This document shows, piece after piece, positions 20,961 through 32,815 of a stretch of DNA of 64,000 bases. Both the position numbers and the translations under genes were made by a program. The stretch lies in the NCBI GenBank assembly GCA_003427395.1, contig BFEA01000244.1, forward strand, positions 2,082,187-2,146,186, in the 5' to 3' direction. The stretch's first letter is position 1; each line of letters opens with the position of its first letter. The DNA comes from Chara braunii (Eukaryota; Streptophyta; Charophyceae; Charales; Characeae). Below the pieces are notes generated by a model that ran no database searches, was not told the origin of the DNA, and saw only the letters and a program-made list of their open reading frames with translations.

Positions 20961-21461
20961 TGTTAGATTATCAGGGCAGCGAGGTTGGGAGAGAGAGGGA
21001 GAGTGAGAGCACACACACACACTCACTCAACTTGATGCATAATCGACACGACTTGACGGACGCAGACACAAAGTGGCAAAGTCGCAGACTCGAAATCTTG
21101 GATTTCAAACACGATGTCGCAGCAACTCACACTGAAGCACAAGCACTGAGGCTGAGAACTGAGTACTGTACTGGGCTTAAGTCCGGTCTTAAGTACTGGA
21201 CTCAAGTTCAATTCCGAGGGCAGAAGTGTAATTTGCCTCAGGACTGAACTGAAAATCGAAGGTCTGAGTTTGGGCGCCAGAATGCCGGATGGCGCCAAGT
21301 GTCGAAATCCGAAAGTGCCAAAGGAGGAATTTGAGAACGGGCGCCAACTACAGAGGGCGCCGATAGTCAGGAACCGGAGAACAGAGACCCAAAAATAAAA
21401 TAGCAGTCTGACAGGTGGTAACCCACGGACCGGGGATCGAGCCCCGGTTGAGTCTGTAACA
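20961..21461 (-). repeat. 3' LTR of Ty3 element 2
   Basis: Direct-repeat partner of 54176-54704. The two share AGCGAGG.TGGGAGAGAGAG, the CACACACAC and CACAAGCACTGAGGCTGA blocks, GCCAAGTGTC, and the end GTAACCC.C.GACC..GGATC to GT.TGTAACA. Read on the minus strand it begins TGTTACAGAC and ends ACA. A purine-rich stretch (GAGGGAGGCGATAG) precedes it internally as a candidate polypurine tract. Confidence 0.75.
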
Positions 21462-21554
21462 CTATCGCCTCCCTCGAGAAGGCAATGTCCCGACTGCCAA
21501 AGACCTGAGGAACAACTGTGAAGGACGGGACGGGGCCGATCACCGGTCAGAGGA

Positions 21555-21860
21555 TAGGGGGAGTAATGCAAGTAACAGGGTAATCTTATTGATGTTCTAC
21601 AAGGGTGAAGGTATCGATGTTTAGGCAACAGGGTAGTTGAGGTTCTACAAGGTTGAAGTAACAGGTAATAGGACAATACTATTGTTGTTCTATGGGGATG
21701 AGGGGATCAATGCTCAAGTAACAGGGTAATCCTATTGAGGTTCTGCAAAGGTGAGGGAAACGATGTTTAGGTAACAGGGTAATCCTATTGAAGTTCTACA
21801 AGGTTGAGGGTAGTAATGTTTAAGTAATGGGGTGATCGTATTGATGTTCTACAAGGTTAT
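21555..21860. repeat. Imperfect tandem repeat in the 3' untranslated region of Ty3 element 2
   Basis: Five or six copies of a unit of about 55 bp, marked by AAGTAACAGGGTAATCCTATT and GTTCTACAAGGTTGA, at about 21570, 21625, 21657, 21717, 21770 and 21825. Spacing varies from 33 to 60 bp. Confidence 0.75.
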
Positions 21861-21861
21861 A

Positions 21862-23015
21862 GGTTGTGAGGTTTGAAAGAAAGAAAAATAAAAATTGTTC
21901 GTTCAATGCTCAAGTGTTGCGGTGTCAGAAGGATCTGCGAAAACAACATCTCGGGTCTATAACAAAGTGTCAAAATGCGAAAAGATGTCTTGAGGAAGGT
22001 CTTGGAGGGTGTCCCAGAAGTGTCGGTGAGGAAACAGTCTTCAACAACTTTGTGATGTAGGTGGCGAGGGCTTCAACTTCATTGTCCGAGTAGCAGGTTG
22101 CGTCCTGTACACAATATGATGATGAAGTCTGATCCGGATAGCAGGTTGCAGATTGATCTTGCTGTCCATATCAAAGGTGCTGCTTCAGAAGTTTGTGAGT
22201 ACAAGGTGTCGGCCTAAGGAAACAGCATGGTGGCCAACCAATTGTCTTATCTCCTCGTACTGAGCTGCAGCAGGCCATCGTCCTCGTGCGCTTGCCATTA
22301 GATCCTTTATCGTCGGCAACGCCCAGGGGCCACATGTAGGGCTTGGACAAGAGGGACAAAGATGTGACGGAGGACAAACGGGACAACGGGACCAGACGGA
22401 GGCAAGAGCGATCAGACAGAGGGAGGTCAAGGGGCAAGGGTTTTGCTGGGTACAGGGGATGCATGTAGCATAGGAAGGCATGGTTGAGGCAGGGTTTAGA
22501 CGGGGTTTAGGCAAGGTTTAGGCATAGTGGGTAACTAGGATAAAGGATGGGCGCAATCATAGGCACAAACAAGCTTATGGCATTCTTAAGGTTAGCATGA
22601 GATTCCCATGTGGATTCTTCGTCAGGGTATCCTGTCCATTTAACTTTGTATTTTGTTATTGGTTCAGGATGGTCAAATACCTGAGTAGTTCTTCGGCCTA
22701 TGATGGCTTTGACGACAAATTCAGGCTATGGGTAACATGATTGGTGGAGGTCTAGGATACGGGCGGTCAACGAATTGGGGTGGGGATTCAAGGTATTATT
22801 TTAGGTATTCTACATAGAAGACAGGGTGGACACGACTCATGTCAGGGGGGAGTTGGATTTTGTAATTGACGGGCGCGGTTTGTTAAATGATGGGGAAGGA
22901 ACTAAGTCACTTGTTCGAGAGTTTCTTGGACAATCAAAGTGTTTGGCGGAGAGCTAGACTATGTCCCCACGTCACGTCTGTGTTTGTTGGTCTTGTTGTC
23001 TTGTTGTTCTTGTGT
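21862..23015 (-). other. 3' non-coding region of Ty3 element 2
   Basis: Sequence between the integrase end and the tandem repeat. Only shadow frames are seen. Weak coding traces of the integrase C-terminus may continue to about 22900. Confidence 0.4.
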
Positions 23016-23730
23016 TCATTCAAGAGCGTCGGTGACTTCTATGAGGAGTCTGTTCATTGTTGCTACCCATTCATTGAGAGAAGGGCAGGGGGTGGAGGGG
23101 TTGAGTTGTGAAAGACGCAAGAAGTCGGAGGGCAAGCGAGGATGGTAGCCAAGGTCGAGGTAGAATGGGGACATGCCAGTGGAAGGGCATATGACATTGT
23201 TATAGGCGATCTCGATGGCTGTGAGTAACTGATCCCAGTCGTGATGGTGTGGATGACAATACTTCCACATCATTCTTTGGAGAGTATCATTCATCTGCTC
23301 GATTTATCCATCAGTTGGGGGGTGGAATGTAGTGTTATACTTGAGCGTGGTTCCATATGCTTTGACGAGGTGTTTCAAGAATCATGAGAGGAAGCGAGGA
23401 TCACAGTCACTGATGATGTTCTCGGGGAGGCCGTGATGGCGTGCGACATGATCGAAGAAGAGGGTGGCGATGTCTTTGGCGTTGTCCGAAGTGACGCAAG
23501 GGATGAAATGGGCACATTTAGTCAAGTGGCAAACGATGACGTAGATGCAATCATGGTCACGGTCGGTCTTAGGAAGACCACACACAATGTCCATAGAGAT
23601 GGACTGGCACCGGTGGGTGGGGATAGATAATGATTGTAGCTTGCCGGGTTTGGCCCGGTTCGAGGGGTTGACGGCTTGACATGTGGGGCATGAGCGAATG
23701 TATGCTTTGACGTTGGTGAGTAGGGAAGGC
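23016..23730 (-). pseudogene. Integrase of Ty3 element 2
   Basis: Continues from the RNase H frame. The zinc module is EHHDAKTAGHLGFQKT followed by YIRSCPTCQ. The core has SMDIVCGLPKT (first Asp) and ENIISDCDPRFLS (second Asp), then FHPPTDG, a stop and IEQMNDTLQRMM (catalytic Glu just after the stop). A YNNVICPSTGMSPFYL segment closes it. Several stops make it non-functional. Confidence 0.85.
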
Positions 23731-24302
23731 TAATAGAAGTAGCGGGAGATGGTGTCAAAGGTCTTCTGGAACCCGAGATGCCCCGCGGTTTTGGCGTCGT
23801 GGTGCTCGGCCAAGAGCTGGGTATGGAGACCACGTGCGTCCAGGATGCGAAGTTGGCAAGTGCCTTTGGTGTCGATGTAAATAAGTTGGTCGTGAAGGGA
23901 GTAGTGAGGGACTGGGTCGAGGTCACGAAGTTTATTGTAGATAGTTGAGAAATCCGGGCAAGAGAGGTAGCCTTGGGTGTAGCGGTGGTGGAGTAATGGG
24001 AGGAGTTGGATATGATTCATGATGGCGTAGACTTTCTCGGGGGGCTTGTGGTCGGGGCGTCGAGAGAGGGGAACGACAATGCGCTTGCTTTTGCTGGGGG
24101 TGTGGCAAATGGTGAATGTGAACTGGGCAAGAAAGTTTAACCAGTGGGCTTGGTGTGGCGTGATGTCTTTCTTAGTGAGGATAGAGGAGACGATAGTGTT
24201 GTCCGTGCGGATGGTGAAGTATTGTCCGTCGAGGTATGGGCGCCTGACGTTGAGGGTGTGGATCACGGCGAGGAGTTCCTTCTCAATGGAGGGGTAGTTC
24301 AT
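23730..24302 (-). pseudogene. RNase H and connection of Ty3 element 2
   Basis: The frame begins NYPSIEKELLAVIHTLNVRR, followed by the FTIRTDN strand and PHQAHWLNFLAQF, a standard Ty3 RNase H C-terminal half. It runs into the integrase zinc module. The N-terminal half of RNase H is on other frames upstream (24303-24430) and is broken. Confidence 0.8.
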
Positions 24303-25235
24303 CTCCGTGGGAAGAAGCTTCTTGCTTGCGAAGGCGATGGGGTATTCGTCGGGTGGAGCCTCAGGGTGGGTAGGGGAGTCTTGAATGGAGGGGGGTTTGG
24401 TAGTGTTGCGAGGGAAGTGTTGGGGTAGAACGGCTCCAATGGCGAAGTAACGTAGAAATGTCGAGCGGGGTCGACGATCTTGAAGACGGGGGCCGTGGTG
24501 ATGGTTTGTTTGAGTAAGTGGAAGGCGTTTTGGCGGCGATTGTTCTAGTTGAAGGGCTCATCCTTGCATGTGAGTTCGTGAATGGGTAAAAGATGTTGGA
24601 GAAGTTGCGGATGAAGGGGCGGTAATAGTTGGCAAGGCCGAGGAATGAGCATAGTTGGAGTAGGGTCTTGGGGGGGGGGTACTCAATGAGGGTGGTGACC
24701 TTCGAGGGGTCCATGCGGACTCCTTCAGCAGAGACGATTTGGCCAAGGTATTGTACGCTAGAGGCCGCGAAGGTGCATTTGCTGAGCTTGGCGTATAATT
24801 TTTGCTCTTCGAGGATGAGGACTTGGCAAAGGTGTTGAAGGTGAGACTCGAAGGTGGGGCTATAAAGAAGGATATCGTGAAGGTTTACGACGACAAGACT
24901 TCGAGGAGGTTGCAGAAGATGTGGTTCGTGGTGGATTGGAATGTGGCGGGGGCATGGGCGAATCCGAAAGGCATCACGAGGAACTTCTAGTGCCCGAACC
25001 GAGAGCGGAATGCTGTCTTGTGGGTGTCCTCCTTGCGGATACGGATCTGGTGAAAGCCATTGCGAAGGTCGATCTTGGTAAAATACTTAGCTCCACAAAG
25101 GCGATCAAGAAACTCGAAGATCCGAGGTAGGGGACACTTGTTCTTTATCGTGATCTGATTCAAGGCGCGGTAGTTTGTGCATGTCCCTAATTCTGAGGTT
25201 CGCCTTTCTTGACAAAAAGGCAGCTTGTACCGCAA
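24303..25235 (-). pseudogene. Reverse transcriptase of Ty3 element 2
   Basis: NYRALNQITIKNKCPLPRI, then motif A YFTKIDLRNGFHQIRIRKED (catalytic Asp present), then KTAFRSRFGH before a stop. Motif C is read in another frame near 24865-24885 as VVVNLHDILLYSP, so the usual YLDD has become NLHD. The thumb and connection are on further frames (24361-24746). Inactive. Confidence 0.85.
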
Positions 25236-25274
25236 GGTGAGGAGCTTTGCTTAATAAGTCATTTTTGAAGGAGT

Positions 25275-25939
25275 TCATTGAGCTGCTGCTTCATTTGTTT
25301 GGCTTCCAGGAGGGAGAGTTGATATGGAGGGCAGCAGGACGGAGTGTGGCCGGGTTCTAGATCGATGGTATGGGAGACACCACGATCGGGGGGTAGTCCG
25401 ACGGGCAATGACTTGGGAAAACGTCCTTGAACTCATTAAGGATGGAGGTGAGGGCGGGGTTGGTGGGGGGGGCTTGATCAGGTTTGTCCGTTGGGAGTAG
25501 GTCCTCGGGATGCTCACGATCAAGGACAAGGCAATAGTAAGTGGAGTCGGGTTTTTCACGAGCCATGTGGAGGAATTGGTGAGGCGTGACAGAGTTTTGG
25601 GAGGTAGGGTGGGGAAATAGGGAATGTCGATGGGCGTGTCGGGGGGGTTGGTGAGGCAGAAGAAGTTGGGTTGGAACGCGTATGGCATGTAGCGGTCCAA
25701 CGAAGGTGTTCCGAAGACTATGTTGCACATCCAGTGCATGACATTGAATGAGATCTGACTGCGAAGGGTTTCGACAGTCATGGTGGTCTCATGAACCCTG
25801 CGGTCTACGACAATGGCGGTGTCTTTGTCCCCTAGACGAATGGTAATCAGGGAATCGTAACTGGTAGAGGTGAGACCGACTTTTCGGACACAAGTTGGTG
25901 ATAAAGTTACCGCTAGCTCCAATGTCAAGGAGGGCCCGG
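25275..25939 (-). pseudogene. Retropepsin of Ty3 element 2, cut by the giant element
   Basis: Immediately inside the insertion edge the minus strand reads ALLDIGASGNFIT, the protease active site with Ile for the usual Ser/Thr after Asp. A frame change then leads into VGLTSTSYDSLITIRLGDKD and the C-terminal hallmark NIVFGTPSLDRYMP. The upstream half of the reading frame (Gag end, TKFR) lies at 49944, on the other side of the giant insertion. Confidence 0.8.
25936..25939. other. Left target-site duplication of the giant element (CCGG)
   Basis: The four bases before the 5' LTR are CCGG. The four bases after the 3' LTR (49944-49947) are TCGG. One C/T difference is compatible with a later cytosine transition. 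Deleting one copy restores the host frame, which supports the assignment. Confidence 0.6.
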
Positions 25940-26479
25940 TGTCAAAGGGTGCGGTGTCCCGACCCTCCTTTGTGTGACAGGCTCCTGCTGGGTACCAGCG
26001 CCCTGCTCAGACGCCTGTGGCTCGTCGGGCTGTTTTCGCACCTCCGTGGTTCTTTTGGTACACCTGGGTTATGCCCTATTATGGACCGGTCCAGTTGGCG
26101 AGCACCTTAGCAAAAGGTTGGAGGTGCGCCACTGGGCTTTCCATTGGTCCACGCAGGCTCGGCGCCCTGCTGTACAGCAGAGCACTACCGGCTTGTGGTC
26201 GTGGTAGCGTCGGGCTTGCCCAGGGACGCGAAAGTTAAAGGACCGGCGCGGTTTTTCCTATAGCGCGTCGAGTGCCTTCTGGCCAGGTTATGGGTTAGGT
26301 GCATGGGGTCTTGGATTCACGGCCCAATAAAAAAAAGAATGAGGAAAAAGGAAAAGGGAAAGGGAAGTTGTGTCTCAGGGTCGTGCGCCAATCTAGACCG
26401 TCGCCCTATTTTGGGATGATTTAGCGATTTCTGTCGTTGTGGCGTTGTAATCCTCCCTTCCTTTTCTTGCTCTGATTAC

Positions 26480-26524
<45 letters not shown>

Positions 26525-29500
26525 TGCTACTGAGTTTTTCTTTTGGTCTTTTCGACCTGTCATTTCGCGGGAGAGGCCAACGGTTCGAATTTCAAGCTTG
26601 GTTGTGGTTTGTGGCTTAGACTGGCCCGACCCTTCGCGTATCTCCATTGAGGGGACCGATCAAGTGTCGCGCGGCACTCCCAAAAGAGGGGCAACCTGCG
26701 GCCGCTTTGGTAGGAGGCTTATCACCCCCTGTGGAGGGTCATAAACCCCCTCCTTGCCATCAGACACGGGTACCCAATAGAAGTTGGTTGATGACGTCTT
26801 TTGAGGAGGGGAGTATGCCCGTCGGTATCCTGTTATGGGACCACTGCTTCAAGCCTGTAGTCACTTCATGGGGGCTATCAGTGGGTAGCAGCGCGGTGAG
26901 TCCAGCTAGTGTCCTGACCATTGGGATTCTGTCCTGCGCTTTTCTTAAATTGTTTATTTACTATTTTCAGGGTCGAACCGATCTTTCGGATCCCAATGGG
27001 TAGCTATCCTATAAAGAGAGAGAGGGGATAAGTCATGGCTAAAAACTGTTGTAGTAACCTGCATTATGGTGCGAGGTGGCCATCCTATACGGATTCAGTT
27101 GGGCTCTACTCTAACACGGCAGGGCTAGAAACTGTTGAATCCGTAGAGGACGACATCTAGTAGTGAGCCCTAGCTGAATCCGTAGAGGACGGCCCGGAGG
27201 CCAGTTCGGCACCGTAGAAACTGCTGTACTAACCTGCGTTATGGTGCGAGGTGATTGGGTGGGAGTCACAGCTACATGGTTCGGATAGGGGTGGAGGCGC
27301 GCTCCTGATGCATGAATAAAGATGATAGGGGCGAAACGGGGTATGCAGTAGAGAAGAGCAAGGGGACGTCACTCACAACGTACACATGACGCGCATCGTT
27401 GGCTACCCCACAAGTTGTCTTTACTGGTAAAGACGATTATTCCTCTTGTCTTATGGTACTGTCACCACCATCGCGGTTCTCAGAACAGACGCGCTAGAAA
27501 GACTTCACGTGGCATTTTGTGCAGTTTGTACACGATTGACATGATGATTAACACGAATTAGTACCAACTACTATTCAAGAAAGCGTAAGAAAGTTGGTTG
27601 TACGATGCGCACGACTTTGTGGAGGTTGAGATTATAAGGCCCGCGAGACGATTGTCATAATCAGCGCGAGAGAAGAAACGCGCGGGAAGGCGTTCACTGC
27701 CGAAGGGAGAGGCAAGCACGGGAGAGAAGTCTGGATACTACGTAGCGTGATGAAAGGGAGTACCCTCTCGGTTGACGTCATTTTTTTCTGTCATGACACT
27801 GTGTCACATCATGAGACGTTACATGCGAGAGAACTGATGACTCACAGTTTAGTGAGAGCAAGACGAAGGTACTCACTCGGTATGGCTATTGATGCCAGTT
27901 GCCTTTAGCTAGCTTGTCTTCGCAGTTGTCTTCTCTCTAACCTGTGCTGTGTACCAACGGAAGGGAGTTCGCTTCGCGACACTATTAGGAGGTTTGGAGG
28001 GCTAGTGGGAGATTATATCTTGAATAGATGTATGAGTGACAAAGCGCAAGGCTCATGCAAGGAAAGAAAGTCAATTGTTCGTTCGATCGGTACATAAGCT
28101 TCAACCGTTACTGCTCACTACTGTCTATGTTCTTTCACTCTGATTAGTTAAGTTTTACATTCTATCAGTCGTTTACGTAAGAAACCAGTTCGTCATAACC
28201 TGGGTTTGAACTGCTACCGGACCACCAGACATGGGACAGGATGTGACCGAGCGACACGAGGTGGGAGAAGGAAGGAGGGGACAGGCTCACCTGGGCAGTG
28301 GCGGATGCATAATGATCGGAGTGGACAAGACTATAATCACTAAGTGCAAAATTTTTCTCCCCCCCCTTGAATTATTTCCTCTCATCGCGTCGTCGTCAGT
28401 CTTGGTAAAAGAAAATGGCGTATATGCGAAAAGTAAGATTGTTCCTCTCGAATGAGTTTTGCTTAATGTCGCCGGCCAGTTCCAGTAGTGTTTATTTGCA
28501 GCCAGGGTGATGACAACGTATGTGAAGCAGTGACTTGCCTAAGAGCCTCGATAATAGTTAAAAAAAAAAGGGAGTTACGATATGAAGTCAAAGTGCTCTG
28601 GATCGTTGTTTTCCTTTTGTGAATAAACTTTTTGAATGGCATGTAACACTTGGACATACCTATGAACTGAGGGTTAGTCACTCATTGCAACGTGCGTATA
28701 CAGGAAGCAGTGGGGAACAGAGAGATCGAACGGGCTGGTTTCGACTCAAGGCCAGTCTGAGTGCGTTTTCTGGACTTTACTATTTCCCTCCACCCTGCTG
28801 CCACTTATGAGTAAAAAGCGGTCTACATTGTCAAAAGTTACCTACCTGTTAGCCAAATACTTATTAGATGGCGATTAAAGGAAAAGGAGTAGGGTCGGTT
28901 GATATATAGTCTTCGGGTAACTCTGTGAGGTCTAAATGAAGTCCGAGCAGGGCCTCCTTCTGCTGCGAATTTTGAGCAGATGTTACGTGTGCTTGATCCC
29001 GATAGTTATAAGTGAATGAGAACAATGTGCTTCAACGTTTTTGACTTGCCTCGGGTTGACAACGCCCTATCCTGTTGAAATTTGTGTCTAGTAGTGCCTT
29101 ACATAATGAGGGAGTATAAATATAAGCCGATAGTCTGCTGTCCAATCATTGTGCACAATTTAGTGATTGGGCGGTCCATATCGTCTAAGTTAAGTGTTGG
29201 AAAACTTATGGGCGGAATTAATCAAGTTATCCTGAGTAGGTGCTTTAGACGAGGGATATTTGGCGCATTACCTGAACGAAAGGACGCATCTTACGATTGA
29301 AACAGGTGTGGCGATCAGATTATATCATGTAAAGAGCTTTGGTAAAAGCTGAGAAAGTTGTCATGACGCAGCATGTAGCCCTTGTACAGCTCTAGAATGA
29401 AAATTGCAGGGCTTTGAGGGAGTTGGGAGGGAACCTTTTTGCGTGTACGATCATATGACTTGTAATCTCTTTCATTACCTCCTCCCTTGCTAGCCGAAAA

Positions 29501-30267
29501 AGGGAAAAGCTTAATAAGTTCGAGCTCTTTACTGTGAGTAAACGAGGTTAGGTTGTACTGTACCGAACTGAGGCTGCACCCAGTGAAACCTCAACACTGT
29601 ACACGAAAGCAAACGTGGTCCGTACATGGGCATAGTATGATCTGAGGACTGTTATGCGAGGACGAACTCTGTACAACCCCAGCAAGAGAGAGGGATTTAA
29701 CGTTCGGTGACATAATGGTGTACCTCGGCGGGAAAAGGAGACTATGCTACTGTTGTCAGTTGCTATGCTTAGTAACAGAGAACTAACTGTTCCTCGGCGG
29801 GAAAAGGAGACTATGCTACTGTAATACTACATTGCAACAACGTGCAGTTGGGAGCAATGCTCTGAACTCGGGTGAGCACCTAAAACGTTCAGTGCAAGAT
29901 ACATACCTCCTCTCCATAACCTGTGCATAGGCCAATTGAGAAGTAGTCGTTTACAAGTGATACACTGGGAAGTCACTGACGGATGGTTTCGTCAATGAAC
30001 CTATCAAGAGACTGTGGCTCAGAGTCACCATCCTGAACTAGTAGGGAAGAAAGGAAGTGAGCAAGCGTGGGTGGGGTCCAGTTGTGATTGACAGCCTAAG
30101 GACCTAGCAACTTACAGTTATCAAGTGATCGGGCTACAGACCAGTCTCGTCGAAACTCTTCTACAACTGGGATTAGTGGTCTATTTGCCGAGGGCAGAAT
30201 TTTAAACCACCTATCGTACCCGTGGGTTACTCTGCCTGTGGCCTGAATTTCAGGGTGTAGAGTAATC

Positions 30268-30511
30268 ATGAAAGAAGGAGAGATCTTGGTGGTGAAAAGT
30301 AGGTCTAATAGGGAAGAAAAAAAAAAGGGAGGAAGGGGCATACCAAAACATGAAAGCACACAAGCTGAACCAGAGGGAGTTTGCAGTCAGAATAGCAGGT
30401 GAGAGAAAATACATCGAATGCGTAATCTACTTCTGCGAACTTGATGGCAAACTGCATAGTACCAGCTCCTTGCTAGAAAGCGTGGAACAGGCCAGAGCAA
30501 AACTTACATGA
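30268..30511 (+). pseudogene. Small LTR ORF, 5' copy (frameshifted)
   Basis: Counterpart of the intact 81-codon ORF at 48156-48401 in the 3' LTR. It starts with the same ATGAAAGAAGGAGAGATCTT, but the A-run at about 30320 has changed length and shifts the frame. The distal part still encodes REFAVRIAGERKYIE. The length change in a homopolymer may be mutation or assembly error. Confidence 0.55.
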
Positions 30512-30927
30512 AATCAGTAGTGCTCTAACCACCATCCCTTGAACTCCACCAGCATCTGGACAGCAAGCACCCTTCAGTGGTTCCACTGCTTCATCTTGCA
30601 GTACCATGACGTGTGAATCTACGATTTGGTGATTTAATATACCATCGAACATTCAGACGATATTCAAACAACTTTCAGATAACATTCAGACGACATTCAG
30701 ACAATTTCTTGATAACATTCAGATGACTTTCAGGCAATTATCAGACATCGTTCAAACAACATTTAAACAACATTCAAACAACGTCCAAACAGCATCCAAG
30801 GACTCGTTAGTCTAGCGACAATTGATGTTTATTCAGTGGACAACAGTTGATTCGACCTGCAACGGACACTCGTTAGTCAAACCCAGTCTCTTTCCTTCTA
30901 CCAGGAAGTAACTATTTACCTAAGCAC

Positions 30928-31587
30928 ATGAGAGAGATCAACCCCATCTCAGTCGAGCCGTCTGTCATCGACAGTCTTAATCGGGTAGCCTCGAAGGAAA
31001 GTTTTCCTTACAGTTATGCCAAGATTGACGGCTTCAAGCGTGAAGATCTGTCAATCTTCGTCGCTCTCACAGAATTTGCAGAAGGTACAGTCAAGGACCG
31101 GCGCATATATTTGAAGAAAGGGAATGATACACACCCACACTTTGACGCAGTTTGGGTGGCAGCAGCTAGGCTTGTGCAATGGAAAGCTGAGAGACTCCAA
31201 GGGGACTCGAAGCTGGTCTACAACTTTGCCACCGAGCTTTTCACAGACTATCCCAAGCCCCTTGTTCCCTACTGTCTTATTGATGGCTCTTGTTGGGGCG
31301 ACCTTGTGGATTTGGCCAAGGGGTAGATCTCTCCAGAAGTGATCGATTATGAGGCAGTGACTGAACCATCAGACTGTCAGCATCTCAGACGAGGGATTTT
31401 ATCTCGACCATATCTTCCTCCAATATGGGAGGAGTTTTGTGCTATTGTTGATTTCCATATCGTGGGACTTGGCTGGAAGTGCTCGGAGCTGGCAGACTTC
31501 AGATGGCTCTACGTACAAAGACCACAGCCTCAGAGAACAAAGACATGGACGAAAGCACAAGAGACAGACAGCAAAATGAGAGATTGA
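30928..31587 (+). pseudogene. LTR-encoded protein of about 219 codons, 5' copy
   Basis: The frame opens at ATG 30928 (MREINPISVEPSVIDSLNRV) and is open except for one TAG at 31324-31326, after DLVDLAKG. The 3' LTR copy (48818-49471) is sense at that codon and has its own stop elsewhere, so the common ancestor probably had an intact frame. No catalytic motif is recognised. Residues 15-100 follow the same pattern as the internal domain array: a FPY segment, IFVALTEF, DRRIYLKK, then a helix WVAAARLVQWKAERL. The second half contains PLVPYCLIDGSCWGDLVDLA and FRWLYVQRPQ. Function unknown. Confidence 0.6.
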
Positions 31588-32070
31588 GTGTGAGGGTTCA
31601 GAGGGATGAGTGAGGACTCGAGACTAGTGTTGGTCATGCTCTCTTCCATGTGTACTTTCTGAGACCGTTATGAGTTCTCATTCTTCCCTCACTCAATTTT
31701 GTCATTGCTCAAGTCAGTGAGTCTTGCTTTTTGCATTGTTGTTGCTGATGATTGCATTTCTCTGATGATTCTGTCACGATTCTCAAAATTAGTAAACTTG
31801 CAAAATTGATGCATGCATGACACACCAGAATTTTATGATTATTATCTGCATCACCATTGTTGTTCCGAATCACAATTAAAGATTTCTAAGACCGGGGATC
31901 GGCGAAAACCGTAATTGAAGGGTCTGGCTCGAAGCCAGACGCACACAATAGGAAGGGATTTGTTTTATTTAATTAATTTATTTATTTTAACTCAACACAA
32001 AATCCTGCGTGACAGTCTGTTGGCTTTCCGGTCGCCCGAAGCGGCCGGACTGGAAAAAGTGCGACAAAAA

Positions 32071-32088
32071 TGGCGCTGTTTTCGGGGA
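32071..32088 (+). promoter_or_regulatory. Primer binding site, tRNA-Asp-like
   Basis: Four bases after the 5' LTR the sequence is TGGCGCTGTTTTCGGGGA. It resembles the plant tRNA-Asp primer site TGGCGCCGTTGCCGGGGA with three mismatches. Position, orientation and the leading TGG all fit minus-strand priming for the giant element. Confidence 0.7.
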
Positions 32089-32412
32089 CACAAAAAAATT
32101 TTGTGTCCGAAACGAGCCTGGGTTGGCAAACAACTTTGAACTTTTATTAGGTTTTGAAAACTGTTGATAATTTATGAATTTGCCAGACTAATTTTGCAAT
32201 TTTTCTTGAGTCATTATTCTCTTGAAAAACCTAGTTGCTAACCGAGTTTTATCTTTCCTTGTGTGAGGTACCACAGTGGACTGGAGAAGGAGATTGATAT
32301 TACTGATTGGAAAAAACCAGGCTGGATTTCAGGTATGCCTTATGAGCCTAAGATGTCCTTAAAACACTAAGAAGAGAAAGAAAGAGTCAATAGCTCAGAG
32401 GCTTCATCAAGA

Positions 32413-32796
32413 ATGCTAACTACTGATACATTAAAAGAACTCTCGAAAGTAACCACCAAAGGGATATCCCCCTGTCAGTGTGAGCATTATTGAGTCTACT
32501 GTTCTGACAATTCGGCCATCAGTGTAGTGCTGACTCGCTTTTTGGAGGGAGATATTTATGATATCCGTCCTTATGTCAAGAAGAAAGAATGTGATGATGG
32601 TGAGACCTTTAACTGGTTATGGGGAATTGCAATCCAATCTTTTTATGATGAGAAACCAGATCTAATCAAGCGAAAGAAGAAAGTGGAATGGGGTCTAATG
32701 CCAATAACGTATGAGACTGTTCCGATCCCTCCTATCCCTGACAGTTACTGTGATGGGACTAATTGGCTACCAATTATCAGCATGGTACTGAAATAA
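32413..32796 (+). pseudogene. Giant element array domain 1
   Basis: First of a series of related frames between the primer site and gag. It opens at ATG 32413 (MLTTDTLKELSKV), has one TGA at 32491-32493, then reads ISVVLTRFLEGDIYDIRPYV and a helix NWLWGIAIQSFYDE, ending PIPPIPDSYCDG. Strand and helix landmarks align with array domain 2 and with the LTR ORF. No known family is recognised. Confidence 0.55.
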
Positions 32797-32815
32797 GAAA
32801 GATGAACAGGTGGTC

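Larger units (their letters stand above)
25940..32066 (+). repeat. 5' LTR of the giant element
   Basis: Begins TGTCAAAGGGTGCGGTGTCC and ends AAAAAGTGCGACA. Co-linear with 43258-49943 except for a segment present only in the 3' copy (44373-45175) and small indels. It contains an ATT microsatellite (about 26477-26523), CATTCAGAC-type short repeats (about 30650-30790) and two ORFs (30268-30511 and 30928-31587). A 31-base phrase CCTCGGCGGGAAAAGGAGAC... occurs twice at about 29727 and 29792; the 3' LTR has only the second. Confidence 0.87.

Noticed and set aside
20961-21461. tRNA gene or tRNA-derived SINE
   Set aside because: Only a B-box/T-arm-like stem is present, with no A-box or cloverleaf. 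The repeat is better explained as an LTR with a primer site beside its partner.
21571-21786. TAACAGGGTAAT words resembling the I-SceI homing-endonuclease site
   Set aside because: Only the last 12 of 18 bases match; they are part of a 55-bp tandem repeat and no LAGLIDADG gene is present.
22171-22514. Minus-strand ORFs of about 100 codons downstream of the Ty3 element 2 integrase
   Set aside because: Pro/Ser/Cys-rich translation without motifs, in the 3' non-coding region of the element.
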